Source: Pseudomonadota bacterium
GTDB lineage: Bacteria; Pseudomonadota; Alphaproteobacteria; Rhizobiales; Beijerinckiaceae
Reading direction: 5' to 3'
Assembly: GCA_023423995.1 (NCBI GenBank)
Contig: JAFAEL010000133.1
Span: forward strand, 1 to 41,839
Length of the DNA stretch: 41,839 bases
Numbering within the stretch: position 1 is the stretch's first letter; every line of letters begins with the position of its first letter. A program made the translations under genes and the position numbers. The notes beneath the pieces are model-generated. The model searched no databases. It was not told the DNA's origin and was given only the letters and a program-made list of their open reading frames with translations. Positions 31,275 through 38,899 of this stretch are shown here, piece after piece.

Positions 31275-31817
31275 TTGGGTTCGAGAGAAGCTCGAAGCCG
31301 AGCCGACGGGGCTGGCGCCGGCCGGAGCTGGAGGCTCCTGGGGGCAGGGGACCTGGACGCGGTGGCGGTCCTCGCTTCCATCGTTCATCCGGATTACCCG
31401 GAGGACGTCTCCGTCTTCGCAGAGCGCCTGGCCTTGTTCCCGCAGGGCTGCTTCGCCCTTTGCGACGCCGGGCGATTGATCGGCTACGCGTTGAGCCATC
31501 CTTGGCTTTTCGGGGAGCCGCCGCGACTCAACTCTCTGCTGGGCGCACTCCAGCAACGGCCGACGACGATTCACATCCACGACGTGGCGCTGCTGCCCGA
31601 GGCGAGGGGAAGCGGCGCAGGGTCAGCCATCGTCGCCCGCATCGCTGCTTGCGCAGCCTCGGCTGGAGTTCCGAGCATGTCTCTTGTGGCCGTGGACGGG
31701 GCGCTTTCGTTCTGGGAACGACATGGTTTCCGGGTGGACGATGCGGCCGCTTCCTCGTCCAGCCTTCCGACCTACGGCAGGAGCGCCCGCTACATGGTCC
31801 GGAAGCTTCGGCCTTGA
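31275..31817 (+). CDS. GNAT-family N-acetyltransferase
   Basis: A 180-residue acetyltransferase. The GNAT fold is shown by VAVLASIVHPDYPED near 30-44, the strand IHIHDVALLPEARGSGAGSAIV near 97-118 with the acetyl-CoA pyrophosphate loop ARGSGAG, and SLVAVDGALSFWERHGFRVDD near 133-153. A TTG start at 31275 is supported by GAGGGGAG 8 nt upstream. The substrate is unknown. The gene is divergent from glutamate dehydrogenase and is followed by a strong hairpin at 31919. Confidence 0.83.
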   Translation: MGSREARSRADGAGAGRSWRLLGAGDLDAVAVLASIVHPDYPEDVSVFAERLALFPQGCFALCDAGRLIGYALSHPWLFGEPPRLNSLLGALQQRPTTIHIHDVALLPEARGSGAGSAIVARIAACAASAGVPSMSLVAVDGALSFWERHGFRVDDAAASSSSLPTYGRSARYMVRKLRP

Positions 31818-31918
31818 CGGCCGGTGAGGGCTTCGTCGCCTCGGGGGATGCGCGGGGTTGAAACCTGCCCGGTCCTCGCAGACATTTCGGATGTCATGAT
31901 CGCGGCACAGAATCATCG

Positions 31919-31960
31919 CGCGTCCTCGGGCCAAAGCAGGCTTGTAGGCCCGAGGACGCG
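31919..31960 (+). terminator. 14-bp perfect hairpin between the acetyltransferase and EIIA-Ntr genes
   Basis: Arms CGCGTCCTCGGGCC (31919-31932) and GGCCCGAGGACGCG (31947-31960) pair perfectly around a 14-nt loop that itself holds AAGC/GCTT. It is about 100 nt after the acetyltransferase stop and 45 nt before the next ATG. There is no U-run, so a factor-assisted terminator or a 5'-leader structure of the following gene are both possible. A smaller dyad, GACAT-N5-ATGTC, lies at 31881-31895. Confidence 0.45.
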
Positions 31961-32005
31961 TCGCCGGCAGGCTTTCGGATCGGTTCTCCCCTTCGCAAGG
32001 CTGTC

Positions 32006-32533
32006 ATGGTCCAGGTGCCGACGCTCGCGCGGCTGATCCCGCCCGACCGCATTTTCCCGCGACTGCACGCATCCAGCAGGCGCCAGGTCCTTCGCGACCT
32101 GGTCGGCGTCGCGGCCCCGCAACTCGAGGTCGACCACCGCGCGGTCTTCAGTGCCCTCATGTCCCAACCGGACCTGCCCACCTTCGGACCGGGCCGGGGG
32201 GTGGCGATGCCGCATGCCTGCATTGAGGGGTTGGAGGCGCCCGCGGCGTTCCTTGCTCGCCTTGCGCGGCCGATCCCGTTCGGGGCGTCCGATGGCGAAA
32301 TCGTGCAAATCGTGGCGCTCGTCCTGTCGCCGCAGGACGACCCATCCACCCTGCTGCGGTCCATGTCCTGCGTGGCCCGCGGCCTGCGGGACCGGGCCGT
32401 TCGGGACGCAATCCTGTCGGCTGGGGACTCGGATGCGATCTTCTCCGTCCTGGTCTCGGAGGACTGGCGGGAGCCGCTGACGATGCCTGCGATTTCCGCG
32501 CCTTCCCGGGCAGGGCGGCTGGGCTCGGGCTGA
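32006..32533 (+). CDS. PTS EIIA-Ntr (PtsN-like) domain protein
   Basis: A 175-residue EIIA domain of the nitrogen-related phosphotransferase system. LIPPDRIFPRLHASSRRQVLRDL at the N-terminus and GPGRGVAMPHACIEGL near 61-76 are typical; His70 is the expected phosphorylation site. PIPFGASDGEIVQIVALVLSPQDDP and LLRSMSCVARGLRDRAVRDAIL complete the fold. It stands alone without rpoN, hprK or hpr genes, so it may be a paralogue of the usual ptsN. The last 20 residues beyond the domain are Pro/Ser/Gly-rich. Role regulatory rather than transport, by family. Confidence 0.85.
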   Translation: MVQVPTLARLIPPDRIFPRLHASSRRQVLRDLVGVAAPQLEVDHRAVFSALMSQPDLPTFGPGRGVAMPHACIEGLEAPAAFLARLARPIPFGASDGEIVQIVALVLSPQDDPSTLLRSMSCVARGLRDRAVRDAILSAGDSDAIFSVLVSEDWREPLTMPAISAPSRAGRLGSG

Positions 32534-32580
32534 GGCGGCGCTCGAATAACCCCCAGCGGGGAGGCGGCAGAGGTTGCGGT

Positions 32581-33471
32581 TCAGAGACGTGCCCGAAGCC
32601 GGGGTGCGGTCCAATCCAGGAAAGCGCGGAGCTTGCGCGGCACCAGACGTGCCTCGGGATAGACCAGGTTCACCGGCAGGGGCGGGGGTGCGAATTCCTC
32701 CAGGATCGCGACGAGCGAGCCTGACCGCAACTCGTCTTCGATCTGATACGAGAGAAGCCGGGCGATGCCGACACCGGCGACGGCTGCGGCGATAGCGGCC
32801 TCCGTGGAGTTCACGGCAAGGCGCGTGCGCGGTTCGGCCTCCCATGCCGGGCCGTCGCCGCGATAGCGCCATTCGGGCGCGTTCGCGAAGCCCCTGAACG
32901 TGATGCCGTCATGCGAGAGTAGATCCTCGGGGACCGTGGGCGTTCCACGTTGGGCGAGATAGGCAGGGCTCGCGCAGGCGACCCGCTGCACTTCGCCCAC
33001 CTTGCTGGCCCGGAGATCATGATCGATCAGGTGTCCGATGCGGACCGCAACGTCGATGTGCTCCTCGACCAGGTCCACCTGGCGATCGTTGAGGAAAAGC
33101 CGCATGTCGATCTCCGGCTGCTCCTTCAGGAAGTCGATTGCCAGCGGCAGGAGGTGCGTACGGCCGAACATCGTCGGCGCCGTCACGTAGAGTTCGCCTT
33201 TCGGCGTGCTGTACTCGCCTGCGGCGCTCCGCTCCGCCTCCTCGACCTGCTCCAGGATGCGTCGGGCGGACTCGACATAGGCCCGACCGGCCTCCGTGAG
33301 TTGCACGCGGCGGCTCGTGCGCACCAGAAGCTGAGCGCCCAAGTGCTTCTCGAGGTCGGCGACCTTCCGACTCACCGTGGCGAGTGGCGCGCGCAGCCGC
33401 CGCGATCCGGCGGAAAGGCTACCCTCTTCCACGACGGCGAGCAGCACGGACATGGCCTCGAGGCGATCCAT
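32581..33471 (-). CDS. LysR-family transcriptional regulator
   Basis: A 296-residue LTTR. The N-terminal helix-turn-helix reads AMSVLLAVVEEGSLSAGSRRLRAPLATVSRKVADLEKHLGAQLLVRTSRRVQLTEAG (about 6-62, shown in part in the literature form FxxVxxxGSxSaAA). The effector domain begins near 90 with GELYVTAPTMFGRTHLLPL. DMRLFLNDRQVDLVEEHIDVAVRIGHLID and FRGFANAPEWRYRGDG match the AaeR/CrgA-like branch. It is divergent from the MBL-fold hydrolase gene, which it probably controls through the dyads between them. Confidence 0.92.
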   Translation of the reverse strand: MDRLEAMSVLLAVVEEGSLSAGSRRLRAPLATVSRKVADLEKHLGAQLLVRTSRRVQLTEAGRAYVESARRILEQVEEAERSAAGEYSTPKGELYVTAPTMFGRTHLLPLAIDFLKEQPEIDMRLFLNDRQVDLVEEHIDVAVRIGHLIDHDLRASKVGEVQRVACASPAYLAQRGTPTVPEDLLSHDGITFRGFANAPEWRYRGDGPAWEAEPRTRLAVNSTEAAIAAAVAGVGIARLLSYQIEDELRSGSLVAILEEFAPPPLPVNLVYPEARLVPRKLRAFLDWTAPRLRARL

Positions 33472-33477
33472 CGTGTC

Positions 33478-33502
33478 TTCCGGAAAATGGGAGGAAGCTT
33501 CC
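33478..33502. promoter_or_regulatory. Palindromes in the LysR/MBL-hydrolase divergent region
   Basis: Two perfect dyads, TTCCGGAA (33478-33485) and GGAAGCTTCC (33493-33502), lie 15 bp centre to centre-ish within the 139-nt divergent region, next to the lysR start. Such paired sites fit LysR autoregulation and activation of the gene at 33611. Confidence 0.4.
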
Positions 33503-33610
33503 CGAAGTGCCAGGATACAGCTTCCAGGAGGGAGGCTCTACCTTCCCGTCGGTTCGGACCGCCGGGCGACGCTGGGATGTCCGACACCGCGCCTTCCTGG
33601 AGCTTGTCTC

Positions 33611-34576
33611 ATGGCTGCCTCGCTTCCCCGTCGTGCTGTTATGCTCGGGCTTTCCACCGTGACCCTCGGAACGGGTGCGCAGACGATGGCGGCGAGGGCG
33701 GACGCGCCGTCCTCCTCCCCCGAGTTGACGCCGCTGGCCCAGATCAAGGTCGGCCGCTTCACGGTGACGTCTCTGTCGGACGGTTATGCGGACATGCCGT
33801 ACAGCTACTTTCCGGGACGCACGCCCGAGCAGGTGGAGGCTGCCGCCAAGGCGCAGTTCACGGCCCGACCGAGCGGCGTCCGCTTCGTGTTCAACCAGTA
33901 TCTCGTCGAGGATGGAACAAGCCGCATCCTGATCGATGCCGGGCCGGCGGGGACGCTGGGCGAGACCGGGCGGCTACCTGCTGCCCTGGCGGCCCGCGGC
34001 CTGCGGCCGGATCAGATCGATGCCGTCATCGTGACCCACATGCACCAGGATCACCTTGGCGGCCTCGTCGCGGGCGGGAGGCGCAACTTCCCGAATGCGG
34101 AGGTCTACGTAGATCGGCGGGATGTGGCGCACTGGACGGATCCGGCGCGGCAGGCGGGTGCCGCAGACTACCTCCAGACCAGTTTCCGTCTCTCGTCCGA
34201 CTTGGTCCGGCTTTACCCGAGACTGCAGGCCACCCAGGGCGATCACCGGATCGCGCCTGGACTGTCGCTGATCGATCTCTCCGGACACACCCCAGGCCAT
34301 ATCGGCGTGCGCATCGAGGACGGGTCCCGCAGCCTCGTCATGGTCTCAGACATGCTCTTTCCCGTCGTGCATCCGACGATGGGAACGGACGTGAACTTCC
34401 TGTTTGAGCAGGACCGCGCGGCCGCGCATGCGATGCGCACCCGGTTCTTTCCCCGGGCCGCGGAGGAGGGGGGGCTGATTGCGGCCACCCACATGCCGTT
34501 CCCGGGGCTCGGACGCGTCGTCTCGGAGGGCGGCCGGTTCAGCTGGCTTCCGGCGGATTGGGCGTTCCAGGACTAG
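33611..34576 (+). CDS. Tat-exported MBL-fold metallo-hydrolase
   Basis: A 321-residue metallo-beta-lactamase-fold enzyme with a twin-Arg-containing leader (LPRRAVMLGLSTVTLGTGAQ, 5-24). Metal ligands are HMHQDH (143-148), the His in LSGHTPGHIG, the Asp in MVSDMLF and the His in AATHMPFPG. The pattern ILIDAGPAGTLGETGRLPAAL and THMHQDHLGGL is that of lactonase/hydrolase-like members near methyl parathion hydrolase and quorum-quenching lactonases; substrate is not determined. TGGAG lies 8 nt before the ATG. A flavoprotein gene follows 41 nt downstream. Confidence 0.88.
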   Translation: MAASLPRRAVMLGLSTVTLGTGAQTMAARADAPSSSPELTPLAQIKVGRFTVTSLSDGYADMPYSYFPGRTPEQVEAAAKAQFTARPSGVRFVFNQYLVEDGTSRILIDAGPAGTLGETGRLPAALAARGLRPDQIDAVIVTHMHQDHLGGLVAGGRRNFPNAEVYVDRRDVAHWTDPARQAGAADYLQTSFRLSSDLVRLYPRLQATQGDHRIAPGLSLIDLSGHTPGHIGVRIEDGSRSLVMVSDMLFPVVHPTMGTDVNFLFEQDRAAAHAMRTRFFPRAAEEGGLIAATHMPFPGLGRVVSEGGRFSWLPADWAFQD

Positions 34577-34617
34577 GGCCGACGCACGCACGCTCGCCTT
34601 CGCGGAGGCCGACCGAA

Positions 34618-35271
34618 ATGCTTCACAAGTGGCTCCAGCTTGCCTCCACGCCTTCGGTCAAGGCGGCCCGCGAGCGCTATGGCAGTGCCCGCCAGTATGC
34701 TCGCCTCGACGGCACGCTGGACCGGGACGGACCGGTCCGCAACGACCGGCTCGGCCCGGCCGAGCGGGCCTTCATCGCGGAGCGGGACGGGTTCTATCTC
34801 GCCTCGGTCTCGGAAACCGGATGGCCCTACGTTCAGTATCGGGGCGGGCCTGTCGGGTTCCTGAGGGTTCTCGACGAGCACACCCTCGGCTTCGCCGATT
34901 TCCGGGGGAATCGTCAGTACGTCACGACCGGCAACGTGGCCGCCGATGATCGAGTCTCGCTCTTCCTGATGGACTACGCTCACCAGCGACGGCTCAAGCT
35001 GTTCGGGCATCTGCAGATGATCGAGGCCGGCGCAAAGCCGGAACTCGTCGCGACCCTCGAGGTGCCGGGCTACGAGGCCGCGATCGAACGCGTCGCGCTG
35101 ATCCGAGTCGAGGCATTCGACTGGAACTGCCCGCAGCACATCACGCCCCGCTTCACGCAGGAGGAGGTGAAGCAGGCCATCCGTCCAATACACGACGAGA
35201 TCGCCCGGCTGCGGGCTGAGAACCGGCGCCTGGCCGGGCTCCTCGGCGACGGCGTTGGCGGAGGGGGCTGA
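34618..35271 (+). CDS. Pyridoxamine 5'-phosphate oxidase-family flavoprotein
   Basis: A 217-residue split-barrel FMN protein. The core is AERAFIAERDGFYLASVSETGWPYVQYRGGPVGFLRVLD (about 48-86), followed by LGFADFRGNRQYVTTGNVAADDRVSLFLMDY, a pattern of PPOX-family proteins with unknown substrate. The C-terminus ends in a short coiled-coil-like helix (EIARLRAENRRLAGLL) and a Gly run. GGAGG precedes the ATG. It likely shares transcription with the MBL hydrolase. Confidence 0.85.
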   Translation: MLHKWLQLASTPSVKAARERYGSARQYARLDGTLDRDGPVRNDRLGPAERAFIAERDGFYLASVSETGWPYVQYRGGPVGFLRVLDEHTLGFADFRGNRQYVTTGNVAADDRVSLFLMDYAHQRRLKLFGHLQMIEAGAKPELVATLEVPGYEAAIERVALIRVEAFDWNCPQHITPRFTQEEVKQAIRPIHDEIARLRAENRRLAGLLGDGVGGGG

Positions 35272-35319
35272 CCTTCGGTCGCCGAGCCAGCTTCGATGAA
35301 GCCGTGTCGGCGGGGCAGG

Positions 35320-36351
35320 TCAGCGGCCCCGGGCGATGTCCACGACGGCACGGGCGAAATCCCGGGGCGCCTCCTGAGGAAGGTTGTGTCCCACCCCGCC
35401 CGTGACGAGCCGGTGCTCGTACCGGCCGGAGAACTTCTTGGCATAGGCGGCAGGGTCGGGATGGGGCGCCCCGTTCGCGTCGCCTTCGAGCGTGATCGCC
35501 GGCACCGCGATCGCCGGAAAGGCGGCGAGCCGCTTCTCGAGGTCGTCATACTGCCGCTCTCCGTCCGCCAAGCCGAGCCGCCAGCGGTAATTGTGGATCA
35601 CGATGGCGACATGGTCGGGGTTGTCGAAGGCGGCGGCGGACCGCTCGAAGGTGACGTCGTCGAAGTTCCATTTCGGCGAGGCGAGTTGCCAGATCAGCCT
35701 CGCAAAATCGCGCCGGTAGCGGTCATAGCCCTCCCGGCCGCGCTCCGTGGCGAAGTAGTACTGGTACCACCACTCGAGCTCGTTCCTGGGCGGCAGCGGC
35801 ATCCTGTTCAACTCGGGGCTCCCGATCAGGTAGCCGCTTACCGACACGAGGGCGTTGCATCGCTCGGGCCAGAGCGCCGCGATGATGTTCGCCGTGCGCG
35901 CCCCCCAATCGCAGCCTGCGACGGTGGCCCTGTCGATCCCGAGCGCGTCCATGAGGGCGACGGTATCCGCCGCGATGACCGCCTGCTGCCCGTTCCGCGC
36001 CGACGCATCCGAGACGAAGCGGGTGCTCCCGTACCCGCGCAGGTAGGGAACGATCGCCCGATAGCCGGATGCGGCCAGAAGGGGCGCCACTTCGGCATAG
36101 GTGTGGATGTCATAGGGCCAGCCATGCAGGAGGATCACAACCGGCCCGTCCTGCGGGCCGAGTTCGACGTAGCCGGTATCCAGGACGCCCGCACGGACCT
36201 GCCTGAGCCGGCCGAAGGACGGGTTGATGCCGGCGCGGCCGACCTGCGCCCACGCAGGCCGGCCCGATCCGAGTTGAAGAGAGGCCGTGGCCAAGACTGC
36301 GGCGCCAAGGAACCGGCGACGGTCAGGGACGAATTGTCCTGAACTGCTCAT
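35320..36351 (-). CDS. Alpha/beta hydrolase, epoxide hydrolase-like, Tat-exported
   Basis: A 343-residue exported hydrolase. A Tat motif DRRRFLGAAVLATASL lies at 10-25. The core has the oxyanion motif LLHGWPYDIHTY (HGWP at 76-79), the nucleophile elbow VAGCDWGARTANIIA with Asp148, and a C-terminal GVGHNLPQEAP with the catalytic His. Asp as nucleophile points to epoxide hydrolase or haloalkane dehalogenase rather than esterase. An upstream open extension is ignored because the Tat leader begins properly at the ATG (36351). It is the last gene of a four-gene minus-strand group. Confidence 0.88.
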   Translation of the reverse strand: MSSSGQFVPDRRRFLGAAVLATASLQLGSGRPAWAQVGRAGINPSFGRLRQVRAGVLDTGYVELGPQDGPVVILLHGWPYDIHTYAEVAPLLAASGYRAIVPYLRGYGSTRFVSDASARNGQQAVIAADTVALMDALGIDRATVAGCDWGARTANIIAALWPERCNALVSVSGYLIGSPELNRMPLPPRNELEWWYQYYFATERGREGYDRYRRDFARLIWQLASPKWNFDDVTFERSAAAFDNPDHVAIVIHNYRWRLGLADGERQYDDLEKRLAAFPAIAVPAITLEGDANGAPHPDPAAYAKKFSGRYEHRLVTGGVGHNLPQEAPRDFARAVVDIARGR

Positions 36352-36409
36352 GACGGGAGCCTCAAGTCGGGAGGGGTGGATCGGTCGAGCACATGCGGCG
36401 GACGGGTGC

Positions 36410-36859
36410 TCAGATGACGTTGTAGGCGACATCGATATTGCCGCTCGTCGCCTTCGAGTACGGACATACCTTCGCGGCGGCTTCCACCAGCTCCTGCGCG
36501 ACGCTTCGCTCCATGCCCGGCATGGATATGCTCAGGCGTGCCCTGAGGGCGTATTCGCCACCTTTCGTAAGGAGATCGACCTCCGCATCGACAGCGAGGT
36601 CCGAAGGCAGGTCGAGCCTCTTCCCGCGAGCCACCACACCGAGGGCTCCCTCGAAACATGCCGACCAGCCGGCCGCGAAAAGCTGCTCCGGGTTGGTCCC
36701 CGGTCGGGAGGAGCCAGGCGGCGACAGCTTGATGTCGAGCTGGCCATCGGAACTGCGCGAGACCCCATTCTCGCGGCCCCCCGTCGTATGCGTCCTTGCG
36801 GTGTAGATGACCTTGCCGGAACTGATGCTGCTCATGGTCGTCGGGCCTGACTGGCTCAT
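36410..36859 (-). CDS. ohr: Organic hydroperoxide resistance protein, Ohr/OsmC family
   Basis: Thiol peroxidase that reduces organic and fatty-acid hydroperoxides in the cytoplasm. The 149-residue protein shows VIYTARTHTTGGRENGVSRS, GTNPEQLFAAGWSACFEGAL with the peroxidatic Cys68, and VCPYSKATSGNIDV with the resolving Cys132, the Ohr arrangement. AAGGAG 7 nt before the ATG supports the start. No OhrR (MarR-type) gene is adjacent, so control probably comes from elsewhere, perhaps the divergent regulator at 38900. Confidence 0.93.
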   Translation of the reverse strand: MSQSGPTTMSSISSGKVIYTARTHTTGGRENGVSRSSDGQLDIKLSPPGSSRPGTNPEQLFAAGWSACFEGALGVVARGKRLDLPSDLAVDAEVDLLTKGGEYALRARLSISMPGMERSVAQELVEAAAKVCPYSKATSGNIDVAYNVI

Positions 36860-36904
36860 GGCTTTCTCCTTGGCGCGTGAGAGAGGATCACCGGAAAGAC
36901 GCTC

Positions 36905-37312
36905 TCAATCGACGAGCGTCAGGAGCGGCTTGCCCTTCTCGACGATGTAGGTCGCGAGCTCGGCGGCCTTGCCGCTGCCGACGTTCCTCACGGCATGCGG
37001 CGTTCCCCGCGGGATCATCAGGGCGTCGCCGGCCCGGAGCGTCACCGGGGAGCGCCCATCGAGCACGTATTCAAGGGCGCCTTCGACCACATAGACGAGC
37101 TCCTCGCCCGGATGCGTGTGGCGCTGGGCGGAAAGCCCCGGAGCGAATTCAACGAGCACTTGGACGACCTCGCGCCCGGGAATGCTCAGATCCTGCCTCA
37201 CGAGGTCGGTGCGCTTCAGCCCAGCCAGAACCGCGTCCTGCGCTTTTGCTGCGAAGACAGTCGTCGCCGCGACCAGCATCGCCGCGGCGAGCGTCTTTCC
37301 AGATGATGCCAT
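36905..37312 (-). CDS. Exported cupin-domain protein
   Basis: A 135-residue single-cupin protein with a signal peptide (GKTLAAAMLVAATTVFAAKAQ, about 5-25). The metal ligands of cupin motif 1 are His65, His67 and Glu71 in QRHTHPGEELVYVVEG, and motif 2 supplies His106 in MIPRGTPHAV. The ATG at 37312 starts a proper leader; the frame extends upstream without meaning. Reaction unknown. It lies between an epoxide hydrolase gene and ohr, which hints at a role in stress or xenobiotic handling. Confidence 0.85.
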   Translation of the reverse strand: MASSGKTLAAAMLVAATTVFAAKAQDAVLAGLKRTDLVRQDLSIPGREVVQVLVEFAPGLSAQRHTHPGEELVYVVEGALEYVLDGRSPVTLRAGDALMIPRGTPHAVRNVGSGKAAELATYIVEKGKPLLTLVD

Positions 37313-37427
37313 GGAGTTGGGCCTTTCTAGTCGCCGCAGGAGCCGGATCTCCCGTCGGGTGTTCTGAGCTGTGAGGCACGCGGGAACTCCTCTCGCGGCT
37401 CGCCGAAGTCGCTGCACCGGACCCTCC

Positions 37428-38708
37428 TCAGAGAAGCTGGCGGAGCGGTCTGAACGCGGTTCGAAGCTCGGCGGAGAGGAGCGCCGGTTGTTCCCAGGCG
37501 GCGAAGTGCCCGCCCTTCTCGAGCCGGTTGTAATGGATGAGCTTGGGATAGGCTCGTTCCGCCCAGCTCCGCGGGCATTGGTACAACTCGTCCGGAAAGG
37601 CGCTGACGGCGACCGGAACGGTGATGTCCAGCGGCGAGAAGAACGGGAGCTTGTTCTCCCAGTAGAGGCGGGCGGAAGACACTCCGCTATTCGTCACCCA
37701 ATACAGTGTGACATTGTCCAGAATGTCGTCTCGCGTGAGTCCCTCCACCTCACCTTCGAAGGCGCGGGCGATCAACTCGTAGCTGCGCAAGTCGTGGTCG
37801 AGCATCCAAGCTGCGAGACCGATTGGCGAATCCTCGATGCCGTACAGGGTCTGGGGTCGGTTCCCCATCTCCTGGGCATAGGCGAGGCCCTTCTTGAAGA
37901 AGAAGGCGAGCTGGTCATAGGCCTGCCTCTCCTCCGCCGAAAGACCGGCCGGCGCCGGGCCGCCCTGGAGCGCGCTGAAGATCTCGGCTGGCACTGCGAA
38001 GGGCATGTTGGTGTGGAGGCCGATCAGCCCCGGGGCGGACTGCACGGCCATGAGTTCGGTCACCATGGCACCCCAGTCGCCGCCCTGGCCGGCATAGCGC
38101 CCATACCCGAGCCGGTTCATCAGCTCCGCCCAGGCTCGGGCGACGCGCTCCGGTCCCCAGCCGGTCGTCTTGGGCTGACCGGAGAAGCCGTGCCCGGGAA
38201 GCGACGGGATCACGACATGGAAGGCGTCCGACGCGCCGGCGCCGTGTGCCGTCGGGTTCGTGAGCGGATCGATGATCTTGAGCTGCTCGGCAATCGAGCC
38301 CGGCCATCCATGGGTCACGATCAGCGGCAACGCGTTGTCGTGCTTCGAACGAACGTGGATGAAATGAATGTCGAGACCGTCGATCTCGGTGACGAACTGA
38401 GGGAACGCGTTCAGCCGCGCCTCGAACCTGCGCCAATCGTGCTCGGTCGCCCAGTAGCGTGCGAGCTTCTCCGTCGTCGCGAGTTGAACTCCCTGGGAGG
38501 CGTCCGCCACGAGTTCCCTGCTCGGCCACTTCGTGGCGGCAATCCGCCGGCGAAGGTCGACGAGCTGCTCGTCGGGGACGTGAACCCGGAAGGGATGGAT
38601 AGGGTCTCCCGCGCCGTGCCCCGTGACAGGAGAGACGCTGGCCGCGCCCAGGGCTGCTGCGGTTGCCAACAGCGCGCGGCGGTGGGGCGAGAGCGACAGT
38701 GCGGTCAC
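37428..38708 (-). CDS. Epoxide hydrolase with N-terminal EHN domain, exported
   Basis: A 426-residue microsomal-type epoxide hydrolase. A leader with RR (HRRALLATAAALGAASVSPV, 9-28) precedes the EHN domain (IHPFRVHVPDEQLVDLRRRIAATKWPSREL from about 37). The catalytic core has THGWPGS at 132-138, the nucleophile Asp211 in AGQGGDWGAMVTEL, PSLPGHGFSG and a late KGGHFAAWEQP with the catalytic His. Start is a GTG at 38708. It is the first gene of the minus-strand group and is divergent from the large regulator. It differs in class from the epoxide hydrolase-like protein at 35320. Confidence 0.92.
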   Translation of the reverse strand: MTALSLSPHRRALLATAAALGAASVSPVTGHGAGDPIHPFRVHVPDEQLVDLRRRIAATKWPSRELVADASQGVQLATTEKLARYWATEHDWRRFEARLNAFPQFVTEIDGLDIHFIHVRSKHDNALPLIVTHGWPGSIAEQLKIIDPLTNPTAHGAGASDAFHVVIPSLPGHGFSGQPKTTGWGPERVARAWAELMNRLGYGRYAGQGGDWGAMVTELMAVQSAPGLIGLHTNMPFAVPAEIFSALQGGPAPAGLSAEERQAYDQLAFFFKKGLAYAQEMGNRPQTLYGIEDSPIGLAAWMLDHDLRSYELIARAFEGEVEGLTRDDILDNVTLYWVTNSGVSSARLYWENKLPFFSPLDITVPVAVSAFPDELYQCPRSWAERAYPKLIHYNRLEKGGHFAAWEQPALLSAELRTAFRPLRQLL

Positions 38709-38792
38709 GTTGGTCCTCCTCTGCCAAAAGGCTCGTCGGGCGATTGCGTCGCCGACACTGCCAGAGGGGCCGAGGTGCCGCCCGTTATCGTT

Positions 38793-38878
38793 TGTGAGCT
38801 GATGTCAGCGCCTGTAAGCGTCGCGCTCAGGACCCTCCGCGTGGTGCGTGCGCTCCCGATCCCTTATGGTCGGGAGCG
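38793..38878. promoter_or_regulatory. Divergent control region of the epoxide hydrolase group and its regulator
   Basis: Between 38709 and 38899 lie a direct repeat TGTGAGC (38793-38799) / TGTAAGC (38813-38819) spaced 20 nt, a palindrome GCTGA-TG-TCAGC (38798-38809) between them, and a 9-bp perfect inverted repeat CGCTCCCGA (38851-38859) / TCGGGAGCG (38870-38878) ending 21 nt before the regulator ATG. Tandem direct repeats are the usual target format of OmpR-type winged-helix proteins such as the adjacent gene product. Confidence 0.45.
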
Positions 38879-38899
38879 TCCACCCGGTGGGAATTGCCC

